Assembly: GCA_037074705.1 (NCBI GenBank)
Contig: CM073592.1
Coordinates: forward strand, 51,568,129-51,632,128
Length of the DNA stretch: 64,000 nt
Direction: 5' to 3'
Source of the DNA: Zhengitettix transpicula
Taxonomy: Eukaryota; Arthropoda; Insecta; Orthoptera; Tetrigidae
Shown here: piece by piece, positions 13,583-25,893 of the stretch
How positions within the stretch are numbered: the stretch's first letter is position 1
Layout: every line of letters begins with the position of its first letter
Position numbers and translations under genes: made by a program
The notes under the pieces: model-generated
The model's input: only the letters and a program-made list of their open reading frames with translations
Database searches by the model: none
Told to the model about the DNA's origin: nothing

Positions 13583-14330
13583 TATTAATAAATTTTTCAC
13601 GCTTTAAGCACCAGGTTCAGATTTCTCGATGTTGACGTTTCTGCGGTCATTCTCTACTGATGTCTTCAGACTATGTCGCTGCGGGACGTGTGTGTCGTAT
13701 TTATAGGCTCGGACTCCAAGTCTCCATGCTGCGATCTGACGGCCGTTGAGGATCGCCTGACTACAGTGTCAAGGACACAAGTGTTTCCATGCCGCGTAAT
13801 ATTTTAATAACTGTATTCCACGCGTTACTGATTTGGAAGACAGAGTCTTTGTTTAAGACATCGGACAAACTTTGAGGACCATCGAACAACGCTACATTGA
13901 ACACGAAAGATATATTCGTCTAAAACAACCTGACAAATCGGCTGTAGCCGAGGACACAACATGTGTCTTCGGACACGGTCAAGTTAAAACACGATGAAAA
14001 GTGGCACGACAGTGTGACTTTGGAAGCCATAGAAATTAAAATCCGTAACAATCTTTTAAGCAAAGACTCTGGCTTCCAAATCAGTAACGCGAGGAAACCA
14101 ATTATTAAAATATTACGCGACATGGAAACACATGTGTCCTTGACATTGTAGTCAGCCTATCCTCATCGGCCAATCAGATCGCAGCATGGAGACTTTGAGT
14201 CCGACCCCATAAATACGAAGCACACGTCACGCAGAGACATGGTCTGAAGACTGCAGTAGAGAATGACTTCAGAAACGTCAACATCGAGAAATCTGAACCT
14301 GGTGCTCAACCATGAAAAAATTATTAATAC
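13583..14330 (+). mobile_element. Penelope-like retroelement remnant in head-to-head inverted arrangement
   Basis: Two inverted arms of about 270 bp (13583-13865 and 14050-14330) flank a central segment. Read on plus, 13885-14120 encodes pieces of a GIY-YIG endonuclease C-terminus: KQPDKSAVAE near 13925-13954 and WHDSVTLEAIEIK ... KDSGFQISNA near 14002-14093, the pattern typical of PLE endonucleases. The reading is broken by frameshifts. The left arm is a second, shorter 3' end of the same element in reverse orientation, as is common for PLE insertions with inverted partial copies. No reverse transcriptase remains, so the copy is dead. Confidence 0.65.
14000..14123 (+). pseudogene. GIY-YIG endonuclease C-terminal fragment (PLE)
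   Basis: In-frame residues WHDSVTLEAIEIK, then N..L..KDSGFQISNARKPIIK, match the conserved Glu-Ala-Ile-Glu-Ile plus Asn/Gly-rich tail of PLE endonucleases. The catalytic N-terminal GIY and YIG motifs are not present. A fragment only. Confidence 0.55.
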
Positions 14331-16644
14331 ATATTTCTTGTTTATTCAAGACGATTTCATATTGAATTAATCTTGATATAGTTTTCCCGGCGATAGTTAC
14401 CAAACATTTTCGGAATTGCGCTGGCTTAAGAGACTTGGTCCAGCAATCACTCTAATGTATACACACAAATGTATTTTTTGTTTAAGAAAATAATTGTCAT
14501 GTAGAAAATTTACCAAGAAAGTTAACATTTTCATTCAGAAATTATTTCAATAGACACTTTAAAATTAAGCTATTTTTTGGCAGTGCTTCCTTGTCTTATG
14601 AATTAGCCGAGAGTATTGGTGGTGCAATTGTTAAGGCCCAAAGGTCGACGCCACAATTATTAGTGTGAACAGCGATAATGTTCTAGATCCAGCAGCTACG
14701 CGGTACGAAACACATAAATAGACAGAAAATTTTGCAGTAAGTCAGCATAAGAATTCAGTTAGGCAGAGCACATGCGTATTAGTCTGGCAGTACAATCGCC
14801 AGTTAATCAGACCAAGGTTAGATTTGGAATTAAGTGGTATTTTTTTTCGTGGAATATGTAAAAATTGGTTCTTATTATAACTTTTTGATAGTAAGATAGT
14901 CGATACGGGAAGCTCATTAAAAGTGTGTTTAGCCAGAGGGAGGCAAATCTTTGGTGTTAGGTCATATCCTGCTCTTGCTGTGTTACCTCGCCCTAAAAGT
15001 ATCTGGTTAACCTGTGGGCATCCTGTTTCACGGTTCTGGCCATGTAGCAGCCAAGCCGCTAAACTGAGGTAGAGACTTCGTAAAATTTTATTTTTTTAAA
15101 AAATATTGCATTATTTTCAGATCCAAATCTCGTATTCTCTTAGGAAATTTAAAATTGTAGGTCTTCTTACATAATCATAAAGTTAAAGTCTCGTGTTATA
15201 TGTTAACCATAAAAATTTATACTGTTTGCAACATATCTGCTGATTATTTCAAGCTGTATCATGTCTTGGTCATTTTGAAGTAAGTTCTATAATTAATTAT
15301 AATTGTATATTAACCTTCAAATACGAACCTTTCCCATAATCAAATAATATTACAAAAATCGTGACTATTTTTAAAGATTTAAATTAGTGTTCTTTACAAG
15401 CCAGCGAGTTGACAAAAAATTATTACTGAAATATCGTTGCGTACATGCAACAATAATAATTTTGTTCCAGTAAGTAACTGTTAATTAAAATATTTGACGT
15501 TGTGACTCACGTTGCCTTAAAGGACGAATGAGTATTTCAGCCCTCTATCAGGGACTAATTTTATTTTATTCAGCCAATTATTGAAACAAAGAATATCTGG
15601 TATTGCATATAAAAGTTATGAATGTATTTGTTGGAAGCATCCGAAGGATAACAGATAACTCTACCGTCATAACTCAGGAGAAAGAGCTTATGTTTACTCT
15701 TTTCTGGTGGTGACCGTTTGACGTCTTAGTAAACAATGTCATAATGTGTTGGCGGAGACGGAAACTTCCATCTTCACTCTATCTTCAGTGACAGGTAATA
15801 AAAATGCAGCTGGACGAGAAGTTAAGCCAAATAAACGATTCCATAGATCACAGTCGCAATTGCAACAAACTTAGATAAATCATAAAGTGTTAAAAATAAT
15901 TTTATAAATTTTTCTTGTAAATTTATTTTGTCCGGGGTACTTTTATAAATAGGTATAACAACTCAATTGCATGGCTCCAGCACGAACAACGGAAAATTGA
16001 TTCGCGGAACATTTTAATTGGTCTTATATATTCTTAGTTCGAGTTGTAAGTTTAATTGTATTCGTTCTACAATAATCCTCTGTTGACCTAGGACTGTAAC
16101 GTAAAATAGAGAAATAGAAATATAGAGATACATATATTACAGTTATGATTCACTTGTACGACCTCCTGCATTATTGCGGACAGATATTTTGGCAGCCTTA
16201 TGAATGCATAAATATTCGCAGGCGAGTTACAACGTTTCATTCATTATCCTCCTAACGTGGGATCGGCCAGAAAATAAATGTGAACCGTCAGAAAAAACGA
16301 CCACCACCACCACCACCACACATCTGAATTATTTCCTGCGGCTCTGTATTGACTTTCTGTAACGCAATGAGTGGCGGGTTCGCGGCATCCCCAGGGATTT
16401 CAACAAGTAGTCGCAAATTCAACACCTTGCTACATGAATAACGGTTATTAAATTACTTGTCAAGGGCGGATTCGACGCAGTCTCTGCTTCAACGCAGATC
16501 ATTAATCGTCTTTACTGTAGGCTGTGCGCGATGAATAAGCATGAACTGTAAAACTTCATTCGCACCTAACCAGTAACACCTAAATTGAAGATCTGGAAAA
16601 TCTATGGCTATATACAGAAAACTGCTGAGAAACTGAATAATAAA
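14331..16644. other. No gene seen
   Basis: Apart from the ACC microsatellite, nothing is recognisable. 14600-15060 is slightly GC-richer without a coding frame. Confidence 0.5.
16302..16320 (+). repeat. (ACC)n microsatellite
   Basis: Six ACC units in a row in an otherwise unremarkable stretch. Confidence 0.85.
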
Positions 16645-17201
16645 CGAGGCCTGCGAGGGCTATTCTCTCGTAGGCAATACCTGAGAGGGATGTTCTCTCG
16701 CAGGCAGAACCTTTTAGGAGACATACGAAGGGGCTACCTTTGGGTCTGCCTTTTCCTCTCCGTTTTAAACTAAGGTTCCCACAAGCCGAGGCACCTCGGC
16801 CTGTTTTGAGAGGTGTATGTTCCGGGGTCGCAGACCTTGGGCATATGGTAAGAGTTGTTCGCTATTCCCATTGGAATAGTCGGCCAGCTGCCTCCTAAAC
16901 TGGTCGAGGCACGGAGAAGGGAATGCTGCGTCCCCACAGCAAACTCCTCTCCCGCTATCGGAAGGGCGTGGGACAAATACCCAATGCCCGACCTACCCGA
17001 TACAGGTTTTCCTTTGGTTTTCACTGCATTTCTTTAGGCGAATGCCGGGTAGGATCCTTAAACTATAGCCGTAGTAAACCTTGGCTACCTTCCTCCACCA
17101 TTCCGCATCCCCCTTTCAAATCCCTTCCTATGCTATTAAAGGGGAGTTGCCAAAAGTGGATTACCCTCATCTAGCCTGTTGCCCTAAAAAAAAAAATTAT
17201 A
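16645..17201 (+). mobile_element. SINE-like A-tailed retroelement, copy 1 (full length)
   Basis: This is a ~557-bp repeat unit with an A-rich tail (ccctaaaaaaaaaaa). It is flanked by a 17-bp target-site duplication, agaaactgaaYaatRaa, at 16628-16644 and 17202-17218 (15 of 17 identical). Inside is a GATGCAGG-type hairpin and the recurrent block tcctatgctattaaagggga. I see no clear tRNA-type A and B boxes and no long conserved ORF, so it is a non-autonomous element mobilised in trans. Short ORFs here are incidental. Confidence 0.75.
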
Positions 17202-17219
17202 AGAAACTGAACAATGAAT

Positions 17220-20200
17220 GCAGGTTTTTAATTGGGTAAAAATTTCGGAGCCTTCGACTTATCTACAAATTTAATAATATTCGAATGTGTAAATACATTT
17301 TTCCCCTCCACAATTGATAAAATTATCACACAATACGCACTCATAAAATAAGCTGTCTGTCAGTTTTGATAATCCCAAATATCTAGTGAGATTGTACAGT
17401 TATTGACCTCATCTACACGCTCCATTTAGCATCACGCGTATTGCTTAAATGCTGCGGCAAATTGGCGCCCCTTAATCGATTCACGTATGGTGATGTTATC
17501 TGCAGGACATCAAATGCCACAGCAACGGCGAAACACGGGCTAATTATTCCCAAGTTGCCGCGCGTAATTAAGAGGCAAGGTGTGTAACGCGATCCTAACG
17601 ATAAATTATTGGGTATTCGACGTAGTCGTTGTAAGCTTTTATATCTATGAAATTATACTCAAATCAAGCAACAATGTTAAGTTTTCAATTTAAGAAACAG
17701 TATTCGTCGTGACAATCAAAAAATTATTACCTAAAAGTATTGCAAAAAAGAAGAAAATGATCTGATATAATTATAAGAGCCCAACCATATGACTTTATCA
17801 ATATCAAACGCTCAAAAACTGAATCTCATATTTGAATTGTTTTAACTCAATTTATCATGAATTTTTCTCCTCAACCAAATATTTGAATAGACTGTACACT
17901 TTCATTTACCTTTTACAATTTTGTTGACAAATTATGACGTTGATATATTTCAGGTTTCACATCATTGTATGCAACTCCAAAAACTTCTAACTTGTCTATA
18001 AACACGTTTTTATCAAGATTAATAGATTTCTGGTATACTGATAAAAGCGAATACAGAACGAAGAGGAAAGGACTATGATATATTAACCCATTTAGCAAGC
18101 TTACCTTTACGGTATTCATCAGAGGTACTATAAGATAATATTATTAATATCCTTCTACAAAATTATTATCCTTATTGTATTTGTATTTCCTTATTTACAA
18201 ATATATCACAATTATATTGTTTAAAATTAAGTACGAAATTAACAATTCAAAACTAATTTTTATCATTCTATCTTTTTTCTTCTTGCGTTGTTCGATAATT
18301 ACGGTCTTCGTATTATTTTTTAACGTTCCAATAATTTAAACTCAGTTAAAAATATCAAAGTCAAAATTGAAATTTAATATAAAGAAAATGATATTTACCA
18401 AATTAATTGTTTATTTTGCAATGCGTGTTATTTCGGCCTAACGGAACGCTCTTTAAAAACTTTAATCAAAGAACACAAAATACTTTTCCAACGTTCAAAA
18501 TTAGTCATTAGTTCCAACCACATTTGTTTAAATAACCATAACTTTTATTGGCAAAATGCAAAATTGTTGATGAAAAATGTATATATTATTCAAGATTGAT
18601 TCGGCTATAAATGTAAAAAATTATACAAAAAAATATAAATTATGACATCTTATTATTTGTTATTAATGTTATTATTTAATTTAATAAGTTTTTTCACCTT
18701 TAATTGTTTAAGCTCAACAGAAGCGTGTAAACAACACTCATTTCGGCATATGTGTGGGTAAAGCACACACCTCTATCAATTTCTCCACACAAAATTAATT
18801 ATTTATGGGTATTACAAGAAATAATTTGTAAGTAATTTTGATATTTATTCCCATAATTTTATTATAAATATTATGTTTATAAACATTTATTCTCTTTAAT
18901 TTTTTAGATATTCAGACTTGTTAAAATCAACTTACCAAATTTTGCAACAGATATGAAAAAAACAGAGGAACGGGACGTAATAATAATTATTATGTTTTTA
19001 AATTTGCTAATATTTAATTTATTAAAATTTTTAAGAAGACTCATTTTTAGACTAACTTAATACAGAATTCATATTAGAAATTTTATTCTCCTCACATGCA
19101 TCTTTTAATTACAACTTAACCAAAAAATTTCTGTATGTCACAAGCGAAATAGATACACGGAAAATCAATTTTACTAGGTTAAAATTCATTTAGGCAACTA
19201 TTATAAATTACGTCCAGACGGAAAATATTTTGGGGAAAGGCCTGGCGGTTTCTGTTCTCCATTGCTGGAAAAATTATGTTCCACGTTTTTTGACATTCAA
19301 ATTATATATTTAATTTGATTCAGCTTTTCACGTAATTAATTTACAGCCTCGCATTTTACGCCCACTTAGTGCTTACATTGATATAAACTCAATTATTTAT
19401 CAATATATGTTAAACTATTTATTCTCATTTTGAACGAGGTAATCAATTTATTTTTACACACGACGGGTTTTACGCGATATGACGAAGCTAACTCGATTGC
19501 CACTTGATTTGGCTATGGCGATCATATACTGGACATACGAGAGGCTTAGGTGCCACGTATTAATGATTGGAATCCTAATTATGTAGCGCAATCTATTTGG
19601 CAGTTTCACGCAGAGGCTGAAATAACTGTGCCCACGGGCAATGTGTGATAATGACAGGAATTTTGCCAACCATTCGTGCTCTACTTTTTGGGGGGAAAAA
19701 TCTCAGATGACACGCGCACAGAATGTCACATTTCAAAGCAATGATATGTCCAAATGTCACATAATCAGGTTAAATAAATTGAAAGCTTTTACGTGAAATT
19801 CCTAAATACCACACAATAAATTCGTATTTTAATTCTGGAATATACATTTGTTAGTTAATAGGGAAAGAGATGAAATAATAAATATTAACTAAATAAAAAT
19901 GACATCGTTCATTAATATTGAACCTTAAAAAAATTTAAAATTTGTTATTATTGTTTTCAAAACGGTAAACTTAGGTATTTATTGTCAACTATAAAGTGAA
20001 GAGATATGACCATATTAAATTTCCACTTAACCCCTAATTTGAGAAACCTATCGTCATAGATCTCAGTTGATCGGCGCTGTCCTCATTCTGATGCTAATTT
20101 CTCACTGGCGACTCTGCAAGTACCTTACTTAGCTAACAATAATCTCTGTGATCGTCGTACCCTAGATCGAAACTACTCCCACTGGTTTTATTTTTATGGT

Positions 20201-22298
20201 GGAGTTCGTGACTCTCGACAATGTCCGGAGATTAAAGACCCGACGTCTTTGCCGCTCCTAAAACAAACGAAAACTCGCCACACGAGTAAAAAGTCCTAAA
20301 AATAGAAATTACTATTAGTTAGTGGAGGCAAACGAAGTTATCACACTTATTTCAACTACAGTCGGATGAAATTAAAAATAATTTTCCAAAAAATTTACTA
20401 CGAATTATAATACTTTTTCAAGATAAATCACCTGATGACTAGGAACTCCTAAACAATTTTCCCTTTTTTTTATTTAACATCGAACGACGAAACTAATTCC
20501 TATCCAGTTCACTGTACTTTGAGTAGCTTGCATTTTGTAAAATAAATTTGATATCTGACACAATTGGAAAATTATTATCTGGCTTTATAGCTGAGTTTTC
20601 TGGTGAGAGAGTTATTATTCATTTACAAAATATCAAGATCTGTGATAAATTTACTTTATGGTGCCTTTATGAGTCCTAAATATTAGGCCGTGAAAAAATG
20701 TAACTGTTCATTGCAGGTAGGTTGGGAGGCAAGTACGAAACAGTAAATAATAAATTGTAAGCATTCGTTGACTTGCATCGAGACGGATTGGCTCAAATTG
20801 CTTGAGTTATTTGGTACAGAACAACAGTTCCTTCTTCGATTCCCGCTTCAATAAAATATTTTTCATCATAACTGAAAAATTATTATCTGGTTTCATAGTT
20901 AAGTATTCGTATATAAATTACTATATGTGATAATATAAGTAAGCAAGTTCATTTCATTGTAAAGATATTTTCCGACGAGAAAAAAAAAATTATTGTTCCT
21001 TCATAAATACAGTACTTATTTCTAACCGCCATCCAAAAGTACTTGTAATTGGCCCCCAAATTTTCTAGATATTTTCCCACTACGTATTCAGATATTATTG
21101 CAGGTAGTAAAACTGAATATCGAATAGTTTGTCTTCTTGAACAATAAGGTTTGAAATTTCAATTCACCTGTTGGAGATTGTTGATATAACCGTTTTCTTA
21201 TCACAGAAATTTTCATATTCATAACCAGTCCCGGTGGCGAATATAATTCGTGTAGTTTTGCCGTAGGCATATTGAGATTGTGTTTCACGTCAGGGTTGTC
21301 ACATCTCATCTGCTATTCCGGCCCACGCAGTCTCGCCGCTTGTCCGGAAAATAAAGCCTCTCTTTCGATAGATGATCCCACAGGGAATAATCGTATGCAG
21401 ATATAGTTGTATAAATAGCTCCCGCCACATCCCATATTCCACACGAGGCAGAACACTGGCTTGGCTAAGAATTTTAAATTTCCTAATCCAGCAGAAATAC
21501 TGAAATGGATATTAGGTATTTAGATTATTTTTCCCTTAACCCTCCATAGTCAAAAATACATTTTAATATTAATTCAAATTTAATTAAGCTTAATTTAACC
21601 TGATCATAATTAAATGCAAATACGTGATCACTTGATCCATAAATTCATCATTTACATCGAAATCAGTTCACGTAATAATTAATCGCCTTAAAACAATTTA
21701 AATTAGTCATAATCGATTAAGTATTAAAAAAATATTTAATATAGCATTGCGTTTTATCAATAGTGAGTGAACTGAAATTATTAACACTTCGACATAAACC
21801 TATTTTAATAGACTCCTGTGATACGAGAAGACACACTCATGGTTTTTTGTATTTTCTTTGTAAATAATAATGTAAAGTATTGATTCATTGCACGCCGGTC
21901 ATGTATATAATTACATTGGGTCAAAATTTTAAGCCACTATGTTATTGGGACGCTTCGCTCAGTACTCGTCGACTTCGTTGCAAATCCAAGTCAGAAATTC
22001 GTGTTTCTGTGATATTTCGCCAGTGACTGGGTCTGGGAAATTTCCAAAAATGAACAATACTGACCCAAATTCTATGCCATCCGCTAAATAAGGGACTTTT
22101 TATGGATGTGGATGGTTTTTTAAAACTGGAAGAATCTGAGAATGCAAACAGAGCTTGAGAAATTCAGTGTATAACAGGAATTCTACATTTGTACGCGGGT
22201 CCAGGAACCGACGATCGGATCTAGATGTGAGTAAACTGTGGTAAGATAGTCATTTAAAAACAATGGTCGTGCGACCTGGCGAAAATAATCCAGGGTTT
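17220..22298. other. No gene seen
   Basis: Five kilobases of AT-rich sequence with no ORF of note. 20040-20290 and 21960-22260 are less AT-rich but show no motif beyond the weak kappaB-like site. Confidence 0.5.
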
Positions 22299-22309
22299 GG
22301 GAATTTCCC
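22299..22309. promoter_or_regulatory. kappaB-like site GGGAATTTCCC
   Basis: An 11-bp perfect palindrome matching the insect NF-kappaB (Relish/Dorsal/Dif) consensus, 82 bases upstream of a TATA box at 22391. A second, weaker site, GGGAAATTTCC, lies at 22035-22045. One site can occur by chance; the placement makes it worth noting. Confidence 0.4.
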
Positions 22310-22331
22310 GGAAAGCTGGACAACACAACTT
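22308..22331 (+). repeat. 24-bp exact repeat, copy 1
   Basis: CCGGAAAGCTGGACAACACA followed by ACTT, identical at 27275-27298. Flanks do not align, so only the core is shared. Confidence 0.8.
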
Positions 22332-22390
22332 TACCGTTCAGACAACGTGGGTAAAAGAGTGTGACGTTTTTCCGACAGGGGCAAACATCG

Positions 22391-22398
22391 TATAAAAG
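22391..22398 (+). promoter_or_regulatory. TATA box TATAAAAG
   Basis: A strong TATA match with CT-rich, initiator-like sequence about 30 bases on, followed by an ATG at 22446 that opens a 54-codon frame. Confidence 0.4.
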
Positions 22399-22445
22399 CG
22401 AGAGAAATAACTCTCACGCGGCTTCTTCTTTCTGGACATTATGCA

Positions 22446-22610
22446 ATGCTAGCATTGCAGCAGTTACACCAAGTAGAGTACCGGAAGAAACAGGGACAAA
22501 AGTTGATATCCTTTAACTCTTTCGGAGAAAGAGCTGCAGCAATGTGTAAAAAGGACTGCGCAATTGCACGAGCGTTAAAGCAGCCGAGGACGCCACCACT
22601 TACCTACTAA
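22446..22610 (+). CDS. Small ORF downstream of TATA/kappaB motifs, unrecognised
   Basis: 54 codons from ATG to TAA. The peptide starts MLALQQLHQVEYRKKQGQ, is basic, has two cysteines (MCKKDC) and has no signal peptide. It is GC-richer than its surroundings. I do not recognise it. Support is only the promoter-like context. It could equally be part of an unclassified repeat, because a 24-bp block just upstream (22308-22331) occurs again at 27275-27298. Confidence 0.25.
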   Translation: MLALQQLHQVEYRKKQGQKLISFNSFGERAAAMCKKDCAIARALKQPRTPPLTY

Positions 22611-22788
22611 CACAATTACCAGTCACCGGAAAATATTCCACAAGAATACCGAGGCTATGTAAGCAAACCCAGCGGTTTTTTATTCATTACAATTCTCGTA
22701 AAATGGAACACGATTCTTTTGCCCTGAGATAGAGTTAACATTTTGCATTTTAAAACATTTTAAAACATTTTCCATATGTAAAATAATA

Positions 22789-23585
22789 ATGTATGAATTA
22801 AAAGAGATGTTAATTATAAAGTCGTATATAACTTAAATTAATTTCTAAATAAATAAATAATTTTTTATACATTAAAACATTTATAACAAAATTACAAAAG
22901 GATCATGAACCTGTGAGCAGAATAAATTCCGTCGTGGACAACTTAACAGTTTTTTAATACACAATTAAAGCTCCTGTTTCACTGATGGATAAAATATTTC
23001 AGAGTTATAAATATTAAATCATAAACAAAGTTACTGTCTATTTATTGTATTAAAAATGTATGAATTCAAAGAGATGTTAATTATAAGTCGTATATAACTT
23101 AAATTAATTTCTAAATAAATAAATAATTTTTTATACATTAAAACATTTATAACAAAATTACAAAAGGATCATGAACCTGTGAGCAGAATAAATTCCGTCG
23201 TGAACAACTTAACAGTTTTTTAATAAACAATTAAAGCTCCTGTTTCATTGATGGATAAAATATTTCAGAGTTATAAATATTAAATCATAAACAAAGTTAC
23301 TGTCTATTTATTGTATTAAAAATGTATGAATTCAAAGAGATGTTAATTATAAGTCGTATATAACTTAAATTAATTTCTAAATAAATAAATAATTTTTTAT
23401 ACATTAAAACATTTATAACAAAATTACAAAAGGATCATGAACCTGTGAGCAGAATAAATTCCGTCGTGAACAACTTAACAGTTTTTTAATAAACAATTAA
23501 AGCTCCTGTTTCACTGATGGATAAAATATTTCAGAGTTATAAATATTAAATTCATATACAAAGTTACTGTCTATTTATTGTAATT
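22789..23585 (+). repeat. Three-copy tandem repeat, 266-bp unit
   Basis: Units start at 22789, 23056 and 23322 (ATGTATGAATT...). They are nearly identical, differing by a few substitutions and one extra base in unit 1. No ORF or structural RNA is apparent in the unit. Near-identity points to recent amplification. Confidence 0.9.
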
Positions 23586-25030
23586 AATGCTTAATTATTT
23601 TTTCATTTTACATTAATCGCTTGTTCTAAGTATTTGTATCTGTAGTATCCTGCAGTAATTATTTATGGAGCTGAACGTAAGTCAACCATCAACTGAATTA
23701 ATTATCCCGCGTCCAGTAAATAATGTATTCTATTTCGCAACTTTTGCTCAACTTCCAAGTATAAACTTACATAATACGAGTTACTGCACACAATAAGGCT
23801 AATAATCACAAATACATATTGAAACGGCTTTTCAATTTAAAATGTAAACGACCAACTGCAAAGCGCAGACGACTAAATCACCCTGAAACTGATATCGCTG
23901 CTGCCGATATCAATTTGTGTTCGATTGGCAGAGATCTCTTACTCGAGTCTATTTGGCCGAAGTCTGCTGGTGAAATATAAGTACAATTGCTTGGCTCTTA
24001 CAGTGCATTGGAGGGCTTGTGTGTTTTGGCTGCCACTGGCATCTGCCGCCTTTGTTGGTCTGTTTACCAGGGAGAGTGCAGCCAGCCACTTACACGCCGC
24101 TGTCACTTATCTGTCGATACTAGACCACTCCACACCTCCAGGCCTTGTTTCAGGGTGAGAGACTGTTTTCCTCATCAGATAGGTTCAGCGCCTTCCACGT
24201 CACCAGTAACCAGCTCGTTATCCTTAATAGCAAACTTGGCATGATGCCTCTTCCCAATGTTGGATTTCTTGTTAGCCATAAATTCTATAGAACGTATCTC
24301 TCATATCACAAGATAATTTAAAAAGCTATATGTGTACATACAGACAAAACTCATCATTCACGATGAACATTTATATCTTCACTAACCCGATTCTAACATA
24401 AATTTAAAAATAGTATAAGTGTGTTATAATATTTATTTCGATCTATAAACACATAAAGTTGCTACTGAAAATGGGTGAATAACAAATCTTTCATATTAGA
24501 TATCAGTTTTCCTTTTCACATAATTATTGCTAATTTTTTAGACTTTTTTTAAAAATAATGCATTCAACCAAATCTCAATTTATTTTTCTTTGGACGAATG
24601 AAAACTTACTTGCCCGTTCATTCTGTTCAAAATGTTGCCTAGCAGCTTTACTCACATATCCATCAAAGAACAAATGAAATTATACTACAAAGAAAATAAA
24701 TTTTGTGTTCAATGAAAAATATCTCAGATCTGTTCTAATCCTAAGCTTATTACAGGAGCAACTCAGTGTAGAGAATTGCCGGAATGAGTCGGTAATGTCT
24801 AATCTTGGAGAAGGAACATTGGTTGATATGACTGATAATAATAATTTTAAAAAATGTGAGATTGCGACTAAATCGTGGAATGAGCAAATAACCGAAAGAT
24901 AAATAGTTTTTTTTAATACACACATAAATATATAGAGAGAAGAGGAGGGAAATTTTGTTAAAAATAGGGTATAATAAATTTCACGCAGGTGAAACTATAA
25001 ATCGGAAGTGGTAATCGTTTCTGTTCCCTT
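23586..25030. other. No supported gene
   Basis: 23925-24280 is GC-richer. A 34-codon minus-strand frame starting MANKKSNIGKRHHAKF (24279-24175) is unrecognised and unsupported. Confidence 0.4.
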
Positions 25031-25259
25031 TTACCCAATGCCCGATCTACCTGATGCAGGTTTTTCTAGGGTTTTCCCTGAATTTCATTAGGCGAATGCC
25101 GGGTAGGATCCTTAAAATATAGCCCGGGGGCCCTAGTTAACCATTGGCTACCTTCCTCTACCCTTCCGCATCCCCTCTTTCAAATCCCTTCCTATGCTAT
25201 TAAAGGGGAGTTGCCCAACGTGGATTACCCTCATGTAGCCTGTTGCCTTAAAAAAAAAA
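25031..25259 (+). mobile_element. SINE-like element, 5'-truncated copy
   Basis: Covers only the 3' part of the family consensus, from acccaatgcccg to the A-tail. The full-length copy at 25273 follows directly after its tail. Confidence 0.75.
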
Positions 25260-25272
25260 ATTAAAAGCCTTC

Positions 25273-25813
25273 TCGAAGAAACCCTGCGAGAGGATTCTCT
25301 CTCAGGTAAACCTTCCCAGAGAGCTCTGGCGGGGGCTAACTTTGGGGATGCCTTCACAACTCTGTGGTTTTTTGAACTAAGGTTCCTCCCACATGCCGAG
25401 GCACCTCGGTCTGTTTTCAGAGGTGTATGTTCCGGGGTCACAGACCTTGGGCATACGGTAAGAGTTGTCCGCTATTCCTATTGGAATAGTCGGCCAGCTA
25501 CCTCCTAAACTGGCCAAGGCATGACGAGGGGTAAGCTGCGACCCCACAGCAAACCCCTCTCCTGCCATCGGAAGGGCGTGGGACAAGTATCAAATGCCCA
25601 ACCTACCTGAAGCAGATTTTTATTGGGTTTGTCCTGCATTACTTTTAGGCGAATGCCGGGTAGGATCCTGAAACTATAGTCTGGGGGCCCTAGTTAACCC
25701 TTGGCTATCTTCCTCTACCCTTCCGCATCCCCCCTTTCAGATCCCTTCCTATGCTATTAAAGGGGAGTTGCCTCCATGTGGATTACCCTCATGTAGCCAG
25801 TGACCCTAAAAAA
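25273..25813 (+). mobile_element. SINE-like element, full-length copy in nested position
   Basis: Flanked by a perfect 13-bp direct repeat, ATTAAAAGCCTTC, at 25260-25272 and 25814-25826. The right duplication runs into another 3' fragment of the same family, so this copy inserted at the junction of two older fragments. Confidence 0.8.
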
Positions 25814-25820
25814 ATTAAAA

Positions 25821-25893
25821 GCCTTCCTATGCTATTAAAGTAGAGTTGCCACCATATAGATTACCCTCGTCAAGCCACTCATTCTAAAAAAAA
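25821..25893 (+). mobile_element. SINE-like element, short 3' fragment
   Basis: Only the last ~70 bp of the family (cttcctatgctattaaag onward) with an A-tail. It lies next to the nested full-length copy. Confidence 0.7.

Noticed and set aside
16770..17174. ORFs of 60-84 codons on both strands, recurring at 25.4, 28.7-29.3 and 41.0-41.6 kb
   Set aside because: They lie in copies of the noncoding SINE-like repeat and their frames are not conserved between copies.
17500..17550. Hammerhead-like tail (GCCACAGCAACGGCGAAACA)
   Set aside because: A short hairpin plus GAAAC is present, but there is no first core box or stem I.
24175..24279. 34-codon minus frame MANKKSNIGKRHHAKF...
   Set aside because: Short, with no recognised family and no promoter or splice evidence.
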